Assembly: GCF_023618015.1 (NCBI RefSeq)
Contig: NZ_JAJKBJ010000017.1
Location: 1 to 64,000, forward strand
Length of the DNA: 64,000 bases
Reading direction: 5' to 3'
DNA from: Legionella maioricensis
GTDB taxonomy: Bacteria > Pseudomonadota > Gammaproteobacteria > Legionellales > Legionellaceae
The notes beneath the pieces are model-generated. The model searched no databases, had not been told where the DNA came from, and saw only the letters and a list, made by a program, of their open reading frames with translations. The first letter of the stretch is position 1; each line of letters opens with the position of its first letter. Made by a program: the position numbers and the translations under genes. Positions 18,719 through 27,887 of this stretch are shown piece by piece.

Positions 18719-20695
18719 ATGCATTTTACTCAAAGTAAATTACGGATGAAATATCGTCCAGATATTGATGGCTTACGGGCCATTGCCATTCTATTTGTGT
18801 TATTTTTTCACGGCGGACTAAAATTATTCCCTTCTGGTTTTATCGGCGTGGATATTTTTTTCGTTATTTCCGGGTTTTTGATTACTGGTATTATTCATGA
18901 ATCCTTGGAAAATAATCATTTCTCTTTTAGTGAATTTTATAGCCGAAGATTATGGCGGCTCCAACCAGTATTTATTTGCCTGATGCTGATTACCTCCCTT
19001 TTGACTTTGTCGTTCTATTTGCCTGATGATTTGATCCAATATTTCAAGAGTGCACGTAAGACCTCTCTTTTTATTTCAAATACCTTCTTTGAACGAGTAA
19101 CTACGGGTTATTTTTCGCCCAACAATAATCAATTGCCTTTATTGCATACTTGGTCACTATCCATTGAGTGGCAATGCTATTTGATCTTGCCTATAGTGAT
19201 TTACGGTCTCTATCGTGCTTTAGGTAAACACCATATTACAAAGATAATTTATTTACTCACTTTACTTTTTTTTGCTTTGTCTTTGTATTTTTCGTTAAAT
19301 TATCCCACAAAAACCTATTATCAATTGTTGAGTCGCATTTTTGAATTTTTAATCGGCTCTTGTGTGGCATTAAGCCATAATCGTTTTTCATTTAATAAAT
19401 ATGTATTGGATCTGATAAGTGCAGTAGCCCTTCTCGCTTTATTTTATATAGCCACTCGTCACAACATCAATACAGGATTTCCTAATTGGTACGCCTTTGT
19501 TTTATGTGTTGCAACTGGAGTACTTCTTGCTATAGGTAAAGATCACCCTAAACTCATTCTGACTCAATTTCTTTCTGTGAGACCTATAGTATTCATAGGC
19601 TTAATCTCATATTCATTATATATCTGGCACTGGCCTGTATTTGCGCTCATTCGATATTTAGGCCTTGAAGAAACCCCGGCCATTTTATTATTAGCTTTTG
19701 GTTTCGTCTTTATGACGGCTTACATTTCCTGGCGATTCATTGAAAAACCGGCACGTAAATTTAAGAACATTAAATTGAGTTATAGCCTCATCTATTTGTT
19801 GATCCTACCTATCCTAATAATGCATCTTGGTGACTATGTAATTAAAAATCATGAAGGATACCCTCAACGCTTTGAAGAAGCTGCAAGAGTTTATGCTCAG
19901 TTACAACAATACGCCAATCCGCAAAGACCATTATGTCTTCAGGAAAAAAATGTTGAAATAGATAGTAATTGTCTGCTTGGCGCAAAAAATTCAAATAGCA
20001 AAACAGGCTTTATGATAGGCGACTCCTATTCAAATCATTATTGGGGATTTATGGATATTCTTGGTCAGAAAGCCAATATATCTATACTGGCCCATGCGAC
20101 TGCTGCTTGCCTTTCTTTACCTGGAATATCCCAGTATGATTGGAATACTAAAGTCTATAAAGCCTGTCAGGAACAGACAACACGTTACTATAATATGATT
20201 AAGACAAATCATTATGATTACGTCATCATAGGTCAAAACTGGAACGGCTATTTAAATAATAAACTAATTCCCCAAAGTGACAGTTCAGAGCAGGTCAAAG
20301 AGCATATTGAAAAAGCCTTGGATGAAGCCCTACAAATTATTATTGCATCCGGTTCTAAGCCCGTATTAATAAAATCAATTGAACTGGGGGATAATACTCG
20401 TGATTGTTTTTTTGATCACATAAAGAGACGAAGTGAATATAATCCTGAACGCTGCAATTTTAATATCGCGCTTAACGAGCAACAGTGGCAAAATGCTCTT
20501 TTTTCACGCATGAAAAATAAATATGCTCAATTAATAATTATTGATCCTAAAACCGTGCAATGCCCTGAAGGTCGATGCAAAGCGGATATTAATGGAGTTC
20601 CGGTATTTCGTGATGCGGGGCATATCACTGATTATGCATCTTACCACTTGGGAAACATTTATTTACAACACTATAAAAATCCTTTGGTAGTTTAA
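18719..20695 (+). CDS. Acyltransferase 3 (OafA/YrhL family) with C-terminal SGNH domain
   Basis: 658 residues. Residues about 10-370 are an acyltransferase-3 membrane domain with ten or so helices, opened by Y-R-P-D-I-D-G-L-R-A-I-A and with a conserved F-F-V-I-S-G-F-L-I-T-G. Residues about 400-655 are an SGNH-like periplasmic domain (GDSYSNHY for the Ser block, H near the end in D-A-G-H-I-T-D-Y-A-S-Y-H). OafA-type enzymes O-acetylate LPS, peptidoglycan or other glycans. A role in modifying Legionella surface polysaccharide is likely but the target is not shown. An ATG at 18746 is an alternative start. Confidence 0.85.
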   Translation: MHFTQSKLRMKYRPDIDGLRAIAILFVLFFHGGLKLFPSGFIGVDIFFVISGFLITGIIHESLENNHFSFSEFYSRRLWRLQPVFICLMLITSLLTLSFYLPDDLIQYFKSARKTSLFISNTFFERVTTGYFSPNNNQLPLLHTWSLSIEWQCYLILPIVIYGLYRALGKHHITKIIYLLTLLFFALSLYFSLNYPTKTYYQLLSRIFEFLIGSCVALSHNRFSFNKYVLDLISAVALLALFYIATRHNINTGFPNWYAFVLCVATGVLLAIGKDHPKLILTQFLSVRPIVFIGLISYSLYIWHWPVFALIRYLGLEETPAILLLAFGFVFMTAYISWRFIEKPARKFKNIKLSYSLIYLLILPILIMHLGDYVIKNHEGYPQRFEEAARVYAQLQQYANPQRPLCLQEKNVEIDSNCLLGAKNSNSKTGFMIGDSYSNHYWGFMDILGQKANISILAHATAACLSLPGISQYDWNTKVYKACQEQTTRYYNMIKTNHYDYVIIGQNWNGYLNNKLIPQSDSSEQVKEHIEKALDEALQIIIASGSKPVLIKSIELGDNTRDCFFDHIKRRSEYNPERCNFNIALNEQQWQNALFSRMKNKYAQLIIIDPKTVQCPEGRCKADINGVPVFRDAGHITDYASYHLGNIYLQHYKNPLVV

Positions 20696-20889
20696 AAACA
20701 GGGACTAAAGGAACTAAACTGCTGCTGGCGCATTCAGTAAATATTTAAACTCGGTTAGATACTCATCTATCTGATGAGTATCATTGCTATATATGCTATC
20801 TAGCAGAGAAGGCTTCTAATATTATCTTAATAAATTTCTGATAAATTGTGGCAACTTAATTATTGCCTTGGTATAGAGATGACATTGTT

Positions 20890-22446
20890 ATGAGAAAATC
20901 AAAAATTAATCTCATAAAACAGGGTTTTTTTAATAGATCAATCAAGGAAAAGAATGACTTTTCCTTTGTTGAAGAGGATTTTGATTTAAATCTCATTCAA
21001 TTTGAGTTTTCTTCTCTCTGGCAATTATTTATTGCTAATAAGCAACTTTGGCTAAAGAACAGAGCTGTAGTTTCTTATATGTACTACCTGTGTAATTTAA
21101 TGATTCTCTATTATCAATATGATTATGTCAGAGCCGATTTAGAGAAATTAAAGCAAAAAAGACAGGCAATAGAACTATTTATTAGTGAAAACTTCCCCAT
21201 GGAGGAGCAGGAATTAATTAATAAATTCTCTAATGAGTTAAAAACCAGTATTCGTAATGACACGCCTGCTGTTCTTAGCATTTCTAAAATACGTGGGCAT
21301 ATTTCTATTTTAAATGCCAATCGCTCGCATTGGGGATATAGTCGCGCCCTGGCAAATCATGCAATTATTTATCTTCAAAAAAACTGTAGGTCCAGCTTGA
21401 CTAACGAGGCTTATGAAGTCATAGGTTCTCAATGTGTTTCTACTGAAATTATAGAGTTGTTAAATAAATCTCGAGAACCATTGGTGGTAATGGGCATTAT
21501 CCTTTACGAACTTCGTTTTTTCATTAATTTAGTGCTCATAATGAAGCATCTTGTTCAAGCGGCAATAAATAAAGAATTATCAGCAAAGAAAGTATTAAAG
21601 CAAGAAATAGAAAAGCGTGGTTTTACTATGATTAGCGATATGACCTGGGGGATAGTTAATTTATTGACTACGTATAATAATTTTTTTCACATCTCAGCAT
21701 TGGCTGTCCCCCCAATCATTGTCAGTTTTTTAGCTTTTGATGCTGTAATATTTATAGCTCAATGGGCTACAGATACAGCTAAATATAATAAACAGTTGCA
21801 GGAGTTAGTGGCGCAAAAAAATGAGGCTACAGCCTTTGAACAAGTCATTATCAATCGACAAATTGATTTATTAAATGATGAATGGGAGGCACAAAACGCT
21901 TATTATCTCATCAATTTTTTTGCTGCCAGTATATTGGTGATTAGCTTTGGATTCAGCATGGTTTGTTCAGGACCTCTGGTTTTAGCTGGTCTGGCATTTT
22001 TCAGCATGATGGGTAATGCGCTATATAATGCTTCAGAAGAATATAAAAAATACCAACAATCCAGAATTGCGATAAGACGTGAGCTATCTAACGGCATCAT
22101 CCTGAATGATGATCATCACCACAAACTAATGGCAAAACTAAATGAAGAAAGCGGTCAAACCTCCACTGATTTTTGGAAAGCCTTAATCTACAATATAGGA
22201 GGAACTGCTTTTATAATTACTGCAGCTGTAATTTCTTGGCCTATAGCCTTGAGTATTACTCTTACCTATATGGCTTATCGACTCAATAATGCTTATCAAA
22301 AAAAGTCAAATGCCCCAGGTACAGAGCAAGAAGTATCTCCTAATATTTATCGTCTATTTTATTTTGTGCAGTCTGAAAGCCCGATTTTAAGCGCCGCTGA
22401 TAAGCATCAAACGCTCTCAAGTAGAAATGATTTAAATGAATGGTAG
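20890..22446 (+). CDS. Hypothetical multi-helix membrane protein, effector candidate
   Basis: 518 residues from the ATG at 20890 (an upstream TTG at 20863 is less likely). The N-terminal half is polar and helical. Hydrophobic hairpins lie at about 265-290, 337-383 and 433-465, separated by a charged coiled coil (about 297-335, rich in Gln, Glu, Lys). No known domain is recognised. Size, late hairpins and location in an orphan block recall Legionella effectors that insert in host membranes; this is inference. The last about 30 residues are Ser/Gln/Glu-rich, which would fit a Dot/Icm signal. Confidence 0.6.
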   Translation: MRKSKINLIKQGFFNRSIKEKNDFSFVEEDFDLNLIQFEFSSLWQLFIANKQLWLKNRAVVSYMYYLCNLMILYYQYDYVRADLEKLKQKRQAIELFISENFPMEEQELINKFSNELKTSIRNDTPAVLSISKIRGHISILNANRSHWGYSRALANHAIIYLQKNCRSSLTNEAYEVIGSQCVSTEIIELLNKSREPLVVMGIILYELRFFINLVLIMKHLVQAAINKELSAKKVLKQEIEKRGFTMISDMTWGIVNLLTTYNNFFHISALAVPPIIVSFLAFDAVIFIAQWATDTAKYNKQLQELVAQKNEATAFEQVIINRQIDLLNDEWEAQNAYYLINFFAASILVISFGFSMVCSGPLVLAGLAFFSMMGNALYNASEEYKKYQQSRIAIRRELSNGIILNDDHHHKLMAKLNEESGQTSTDFWKALIYNIGGTAFIITAAVISWPIALSITLTYMAYRLNNAYQKKSNAPGTEQEVSPNIYRLFYFVQSESPILSAADKHQTLSSRNDLNEW

Positions 22447-22479
22447 TAATGGTTTTTAAGCTATAAAATAGCACACTTT

Positions 22480-22502
22480 AGCATACACTATGCTCTTTTT
22501 TT
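22480..22502 (+). terminator. Rho-independent terminator after the 20890 gene
   Basis: AGCATA (22480-22485), loop CAC, TATGCT (22489-22494), then C and a run of seven T. The stem is short (6 bp) but the T-run is good. Confidence 0.5.
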
Positions 22503-22564
22503 AAAGAGTTTCTCGGAAACTAAGGGCGATACTTGTTTTTTTTACACCAACCACACAGAGAAGA

Positions 22565-22915
22565 ATGAAACGATGGGCTTTTGCAGACATGCTGGCTGTA
22601 GACCGCACGCTCCTTGCAAAAATTCACAAACAAAAGCGCTTTGCCAGTCCCAATAACAATGTCCATTTTATGGCGTTTGAGATGGATGATTGGCTAGTTA
22701 AGGGCATTCTCCGCCGGATCAGCAATTACTTGCAATATATGCCTGATGCACAATCCTTACCCGCCATGCAAAGGCTGCATCCAAATTTATTGGGAGTTGA
22801 CGTTCTGCAATCCGTTGCCACTGATAAGGAGTATTATTCTTATGACAAATATTATCCGAAAAACGCCATCAAGAGCGCAGCCAAAAGTGTCCTTATGATG
22901 GAGACCTGTGCTTGA
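22565..22915 (+). CDS. Hypothetical protein, possibly a gene fragment
   Basis: 116 residues (MKRWAFADML start). No family recognised. It is mixed helical with M-A-F-E-M-D-D-W-L and D-K-Y-Y-P-K-N-A-I segments and ends where an HPERSEGSH-type repeat begins (22916), so it may be the truncated start of a longer gene. No strong ribosome site beyond AGAGAAGA just before the ATG. Confidence 0.35.
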   Translation: MKRWAFADMLAVDRTLLAKIHKQKRFASPNNNVHFMAFEMDDWLVKGILRRISNYLQYMPDAQSLPAMQRLHPNLLGVDVLQSVATDKEYYSYDKYYPKNAIKSAAKSVLMMETCA

Positions 22916-22956
22916 TTCGTGAGATCCTTCGCTGCGCTCTGGATGACGGTGATCGG
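22916..22956. repeat. GCAGCGAAGGATCT-type dispersed repeat
   Basis: On the minus strand it reads CATCCAGAGCGCAGCGAAGG followed by ATCTCACGAA, a member of the widely dispersed repeat whose accidental translation is HPERSEGSH. It marks a likely breakpoint at the 3' end of the 22565 frame. Confidence 0.6.
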
Positions 22957-23099
22957 CTCTTGGGGGCTGTGGTTTATACAAAATCATTACGCGACAGCGA
23001 CCAAGTATTCATTACTAACAAGTCGGTGTTGTTGTTTATATCAATTTGATTCATGATAAGGTCCTTAATCTAACTCATTGACTTAAGAGACTAATTTCG

Positions 23100-24116
23100 A
23101 TGCGATTATTCAGAGCTGCTTTTAACGGTATTGGTTCTGCTGCTGGTGTTGCATGGCCGTCATTTGGTATTATTTTTAGTGTTTTGGGTGGTTCCATAGG
23201 CAGTATGCTGCCGTTAACGCTTGGTGCTTTTTCAATAGGTTTATTTGTTTCCATCGGCATATCTATTTTTTATTTGTCCTATGCGGAAATGAAGAATAAC
23301 GCCCGCCAATTTGAAGAACAATTGAAAAAAAATCAGAATAAATTGTGGGCCGATATCAATAATTACGTAAACAGCATTTATGAGCATTTTTTAAATCAGC
23401 AGGATAAGCATGATTTTATTAACTATTTTAAAAAAATGATTGATCACGATCTGCAAGAAATAGGCAGGACTGATATAAATTCACCTTTATACCAAATATT
23501 GCTTATTATTAAGAAGCGAAATGACGAACAACAATTTATTATTACTACTGATAAAAGAATAATCTTTGCAGAAATAGCCCAACAGACGTCACAAAAATCC
23601 ATCCCCTACTCTAAATTGATAGCGCCTTCTTTATTTGGTTTTGTAGGTACTTTTGGTTCCATCGCTGGATGTAGTGCTGGTATTTCAGGACTATTAACAG
23701 GCATGGGGTTATTTACCAGTTTTACTGCATTTCCTTTATTAGGGTGGGGCATTATAGGAGTAGCCCTAATTTGTGGGGCAATTATGGCCTATAATGCAAC
23801 CATTGAAGTCCAGGACGAGTTGCAGAACAATGAACTGAATCAACTGACCAAAAAGATGCATCAACAATTGAGTAAAGCAGTTCTTGAGCGTAATGTAGAT
23901 ACAGCACTTCATCATACCACATCTGCTCTGGCCGTTAATCCGGAAAAAAAGAAGGAGTTATTCGACCAGATTAACAAACCGATTTTATCTGTATTACATC
24001 ATAAAAAAATAAATAGCAATGAATCCGGATTACACTTTATTTCCTTTTTTAATTCTAATAAAACGAGTGAATACGGTAAGAATTCTGAATTAGAAACATC
24101 TGTCTTGACCCTATAA
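23100..24116 (+). CDS. Hypothetical double-hairpin membrane protein, effector candidate
   Basis: 338 residues. Two glycine-rich hydrophobic hairpins (about 8-60 and 178-238) flank a polar middle segment (about 63-175) and a polar tail. The second hairpin contains G-T-F-G-S-I-A-G-C-S-A-G-I-S-G. No known domain. The layout is similar to the protein encoded at 20890 (hairpins plus charged helices), and the two may be distant relatives. There is no signal peptide. Function unknown. Confidence 0.6.
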   Translation: MRLFRAAFNGIGSAAGVAWPSFGIIFSVLGGSIGSMLPLTLGAFSIGLFVSIGISIFYLSYAEMKNNARQFEEQLKKNQNKLWADINNYVNSIYEHFLNQQDKHDFINYFKKMIDHDLQEIGRTDINSPLYQILLIIKKRNDEQQFIITTDKRIIFAEIAQQTSQKSIPYSKLIAPSLFGFVGTFGSIAGCSAGISGLLTGMGLFTSFTAFPLLGWGIIGVALICGAIMAYNATIEVQDELQNNELNQLTKKMHQQLSKAVLERNVDTALHHTTSALAVNPEKKKELFDQINKPILSVLHHKKINSNESGLHFISFFNSNKTSEYGKNSELETSVLTL

Positions 24117-24255
24117 TAGTATTTAATTCATATATTAACAGACATGCTCTCTCATACCACATAATGCTCCCTTAATGTTCTATGTGTATCATAGATACTA
24201 TAATATATGTAACCCTATCACTGTTTCGACATGAGCTTCCTTCATAAGTCAGTTC

Positions 24256-25329
24256 ATGATTGATATCAGTGTAAAAGCTCGGAAAAAACCGAATACAGTG
24301 AGAGCATTTATGCCAAAATATCAATTACCACCACTTGTCTTTTATGAGACTCATGCAGATAACTCAGTATCTACTTTTATAATTGACAATCTGGATTATT
24401 TTCAAAAGGTCGGATACAAAACAATTTGTGTTGAATTAGAAGTGGGACAAACTCTCGATGATACAATACAACAGATTAGTGGGATGCTTCCAAAGTTTGT
24501 TCAACAATTTAATCATATGAATTCTAAAGATCCGAAATATCAAACAATGCTAGCTCAAATGAGAACAGTTAGTGGAAAACAATTGTTCTTCCTCTCCCTT
24601 AGGGATAGTCATTTCATTTTTAGAGGAATTGACATGCCTGTGCCCGACCAGATAAAACATGGACTCAACTCGCCTCAAAGAAATTCGCTGCTTACAGCCA
24701 ATATTATCAAAAATGCAAAAGAGTTTGATGGGGCTATCATAGTAATTACTGGTTTGGGGCATTACAGCCTTCAACAACTTATAAAGAAAGATGATCCTGA
24801 GAATGCAGAACAATACCTTTGGGTTCATCTGCACAACCCAACCTATGCAACTGACGCTCGCCAAGCGTTAGTAAGTACCTATGAAAGAGAGGGATATGAT
24901 AAATATTTTCCCTTAGGACTTTCTATTTTTCAAAGCTCAAACGAGCAATTGTCTAGTGAAATAAAGAAGGCCATTAGTAAAAAATGTTATACTTATGAAG
25001 ATGAAGACTTAGATACATCTACAGCTAGAATACTTAAATCAGTAATTGGGAGCGACGTGTCTGCTCATTTTCGAGCTGATGGAGAAAAGTATGTCGACGC
25101 CCTCATACCTCTTAAAAAAGCTGCTGAAAATCATCATCAAGAGCCGGAGCAATTTTTAACCAATTTAACCACGACATTAAAAAACGTTCGCTATGAAGTT
25201 CAGGGATTAAGTAGCGCCTCACATTCGAAAAAAGAAAGCTATGTTATTATCAGAGAAATTAATACAAGAGAAGTCGCTGAAAGTATTACTGAACTTAAAA
25301 CTTCATTAAAGCCTCCCGCAATGAACTGA
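24256..25329 (+). CDS. EreA/ChaN/TraB-fold-like protein (candidate)
   Basis: 357 residues, no signal peptide. The motif pattern resembles the erythromycin-esterase/ChaN/TraB-TIKI hydrolase fold: E31-T-H33 after a beta strand (P-L-V-F-Y), an acidic strand end C-V-E60-L-E, an R-N-S-L-L-T-A-N-I helix (about 142-150) and I-V-I-T-G-L-G-H169 after another strand. In the family these positions carry the G-x-x-H, E, R and G-x-x-H signatures. The first Gly is replaced by Glu. The C-terminal about 110 residues show no known domain. It lies in the effector-like block; function is unproven. Confidence 0.55.
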   Translation: MIDISVKARKKPNTVRAFMPKYQLPPLVFYETHADNSVSTFIIDNLDYFQKVGYKTICVELEVGQTLDDTIQQISGMLPKFVQQFNHMNSKDPKYQTMLAQMRTVSGKQLFFLSLRDSHFIFRGIDMPVPDQIKHGLNSPQRNSLLTANIIKNAKEFDGAIIVITGLGHYSLQQLIKKDDPENAEQYLWVHLHNPTYATDARQALVSTYEREGYDKYFPLGLSIFQSSNEQLSSEIKKAISKKCYTYEDEDLDTSTARILKSVIGSDVSAHFRADGEKYVDALIPLKKAAENHHQEPEQFLTNLTTTLKNVRYEVQGLSSASHSKKESYVIIREINTREVAESITELKTSLKPPAMN

Positions 25330-25394
25330 TGTGTGTCGGTTACCCCCCATAATCAATCAGGGGCCTTATTGTTCAGGTTGGAATAAGAAATCTT

Positions 25395-25426
25395 ATGCCC
25401 GGTCTATACTATCGCTAACCGGGCAT
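25395..25426. terminator. Bidirectional terminator between 24256 gene and 25458 gene
   Basis: Nine-base perfect arms ATGCCCGGT (25395-25403) and ACCGGGCAT (25418-25426) with a 14-base loop between two convergent genes; short AT-rich tracts flank it on both sides. Confidence 0.65.
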
Positions 25427-25457
25427 TATTCCCCTCTTATCTATAATTCACGTTAAT

Positions 25458-27608
25458 CTATTGAAAATTAAATGATTGCTCCATAGTTTTTGTATCAGGC
25501 GAGGACTTATCTTTGTCGCTCAAAACAAAAAATCTGCCATTAAAACTATATTTGCATTGAGATTTGCTCTGAGGCATAGCCGATTCCGATTCACAAGACG
25601 TTTCCTCTGTATTTTTCCGTTTATTTTCATTTGTCGAAACAATCTGCCCCTGTCTATTGTAAGCCCTAAGAAATAAAAATTGATCTCCAAATAACTGTAC
25701 GGCATCTTTAAATGACTGTTCAGCCTCTTTGCCAATATCATTCATTTGCTCAATAATCTCATCCAGATACTTAAGACTCAATGGATTAGGGTCCAGGCGA
25801 CGAAAATAGCGAAAACCATTTTGTCTGCGCCGCACTCTTGTTACTGTTTCGGAGCTTTCAATAGATGGAGTTATTTGTTTCAATAATCGGTTAAGGTCAC
25901 CTGGCACTCCATTGGGAAAAGACATACAACGTAGCGAACCATGCCCATTTAAAATTGATGCAGCAGCTGTAGGAGTACCGACAGTATAGAGAGTTACTCC
26001 ATTATTTTTTAGTATGGTTTCAGTAGCAGCTATCAAGGGTTTAAGATTCTCATTTGCGGAGGATAAAACAATTAAAAAATTGCCTGATTTAGATTGTCCG
26101 GCGATCCCATTTACCAAATTTAAAACAATGCGTGGATTATCATCAAGTTCACTCTCTTCAAAAAGATCTTCATTTGTTACATATTGATAGGCTAATGCCG
26201 GAATTGATACCACCTTAAAACCATTTGACTCAAGGGTTTTCATAAGTAATGAGATAAAATCACCTAGAGTATGTTGAAGTTTATGGTTTTGATATAACAC
26301 ACTATCCAAATACGCTTCTTTTTTTCTTAACTCTAAATTACTGGGATCAGACTTCAGTTGAACTCGCAACTTTTTCAGAATTGGTTCCAGAGTGTCCTCT
26401 ACTAATTGAAAATCATGTAACAAAATGGTGCCATCAGGTCCTTGAGTCATGATCATATCAATATGGAACAAGGGATTAGGTAAAATAAGCAATTGTGAGG
26501 GATGAATGTTAGACTCTTCCACAATGGCAAACTTTGCTTCTTCCAGGTCATACCATTGAATTGGATTATTATTTTTTTGAAGATTTAAATAGAACTCATT
26601 TTTAGGCATTGGACACTTCTTCAATTGCTCTATTAGTCCTGGATCTTGGTATTGATGCTGCATGCGATAGGCAGCAGTTAGAACAAGACTATTTTCACCT
26701 AACACAACAAATAACTCTCCATTTGTATTGGTCAGACAATAAGTATTTCCTCCTTCAAGAAGAACTTTACTGCTTTTAATATCGATCTTTGCCTGTTCAA
26801 ATAGTTTTTTTGCTTGAAGTTTATGCGGTTCCATTCCCACTGATAATTGCGATCCATAACTGCCTTCGGTTTCAAAACCGAAAACCATCGCCTCGTCATC
26901 TTCATTATTGCCGACGGATTTAGTAAATGCATTTTTTCCACTTCGAGGGTTCAAGGCAATGGCGCTATCTGCTATGGCAAAATATTTTTCGGATAAGCCC
27001 TTCTCATTAAACAATAAAGCGCCATTACCCAGTCGTCTGAACACATCACGAAGCCATTGCCATTCTTCAACCTCAACGGCAGCAGTAGCATTGTTCTTCA
27101 CCTTGGTTTCTAAAGGAAGAAACGAAACAGGAACGTCAAGCCATTTACACACCCCAGATAATTCATCTTTTATTTCTTCAGTTCCAAAAGTGGAAATAGT
27201 AAATGAATCACCAGGTCGTACGTCATCTATTTTGGGGCCACAAAAATAATTATAAACCCTAAAATTCCGCTCTTTTTGAGAGACGTGATGTAAGTTAGCA
27301 TGTTCCAAATGGCTGAATGCATCTCTGAAAGGCAAGTCTTGCGGGAAACTCATATCTGAAAAATCAGACTCTTGTACAGTAGCACGTCGCATATATAATT
27401 TTTTCAATGGAAGTATTATGTTTTTTCCCTCACTTTTTACTTCAGGATAACAATCCACAAATTCCAACTGGAATAAAAGTTTGTTTTTATACTCGTAATT
27501 AATTACATAACCCTGATAGGGTTTATTAATTTGATTTGCTGTGACCATAAAATGATTTGTTTTAAATGGAGTATGGAGTAACTGATTGATACTAGTACGT
27601 AATGACAT
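25458..27608 (-). CDS. Pentein-fold (guanidine-modifying/agmatine deiminase-PAD-like) protein, effector candidate
   Basis: 716 residues. The N-terminal about 130 residues are of unknown fold. After that the ordered motifs of guanidine-modifying enzymes appear: W185-L-R-D188, L-L-E285-G-G-N288, F-H382-I-D384 followed by a strand pair, and L-R-C561-M-S-F-P. In agmatine deiminases and the bacterial peptidyl-arginine deiminase the same order (W-x-R-D, E/T-G-G-N, H-I-D, C) gives the Asp, His and Cys catalytic residues. Spacing between H and C is longer, suggesting an insertion (about 400-500). The last about 115 residues are charged. No signal peptide. Deiminase, dihydrolase or amidinotransferase activity is possible. 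Confidence 0.6.
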   Translation of the reverse strand: MSLRTSINQLLHTPFKTNHFMVTANQINKPYQGYVINYEYKNKLLFQLEFVDCYPEVKSEGKNIILPLKKLYMRRATVQESDFSDMSFPQDLPFRDAFSHLEHANLHHVSQKERNFRVYNYFCGPKIDDVRPGDSFTISTFGTEEIKDELSGVCKWLDVPVSFLPLETKVKNNATAAVEVEEWQWLRDVFRRLGNGALLFNEKGLSEKYFAIADSAIALNPRSGKNAFTKSVGNNEDDEAMVFGFETEGSYGSQLSVGMEPHKLQAKKLFEQAKIDIKSSKVLLEGGNTYCLTNTNGELFVVLGENSLVLTAAYRMQHQYQDPGLIEQLKKCPMPKNEFYLNLQKNNNPIQWYDLEEAKFAIVEESNIHPSQLLILPNPLFHIDMIMTQGPDGTILLHDFQLVEDTLEPILKKLRVQLKSDPSNLELRKKEAYLDSVLYQNHKLQHTLGDFISLLMKTLESNGFKVVSIPALAYQYVTNEDLFEESELDDNPRIVLNLVNGIAGQSKSGNFLIVLSSANENLKPLIAATETILKNNGVTLYTVGTPTAAASILNGHGSLRCMSFPNGVPGDLNRLLKQITPSIESSETVTRVRRRQNGFRYFRRLDPNPLSLKYLDEIIEQMNDIGKEAEQSFKDAVQLFGDQFLFLRAYNRQGQIVSTNENKRKNTEETSCESESAMPQSKSQCKYSFNGRFFVLSDKDKSSPDTKTMEQSFNFQ

Positions 27609-27806
27609 AAATTCCCGAGGTTGATAATTTAATAGCCTATTGTGCTGATTTTTAAATAAACGCGATTATCCAAGCCTGCTCAATAAATGTCAATTTTAAA
27701 ATCAAATCGACCTATAATACATCTTTTCTTTAAATACATAAGTTTGTTTTTCCAGTTTGTATTTGCCCCTATTCAGTAATTTAAACCTATACTCAACCCT
27801 AATTCT

Positions 27807-27835
27807 TTGCAATTAATGATTTGGAATACTATAAT
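27807..27835 (+). promoter_or_regulatory. Sigma-70 promoter of the TetR gene
   Basis: TTGCAA at 27807-27812, a 17-base spacer, and a consensus TATAAT at 27830-27835. The expected start site is near 27842, inside the operator-like palindromes, and 46 bases before the GTG start of the regulator. Confidence 0.7.
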
Positions 27836-27860
27836 TCCTACCATTAGGAAGGAACTTCCT
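27835..27860. promoter_or_regulatory. Overlapping palindromic operator for the TetR regulator
   Basis: TTCCTA-CCAT-TAGGAA (27835-27850) and AGGAAG-GAA-CTTCCT (27846-27860) share the AGGAA half-site. They cover the -10 edge and predicted start site, the usual position for TetR autorepression. Confidence 0.6.
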
Positions 27861-27887
27861 GCCATTGGTCAGTTTGAAGGAAAGTGA

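Noticed and set aside
22787..22987. Minus-strand frame containing H-P-E-R-S-E-G-S-H
   Set aside because: This is the well-known accidental translation of a dispersed GCAGCGAAGGATCT-type repeat, and it runs antisense to the 22565 frame.
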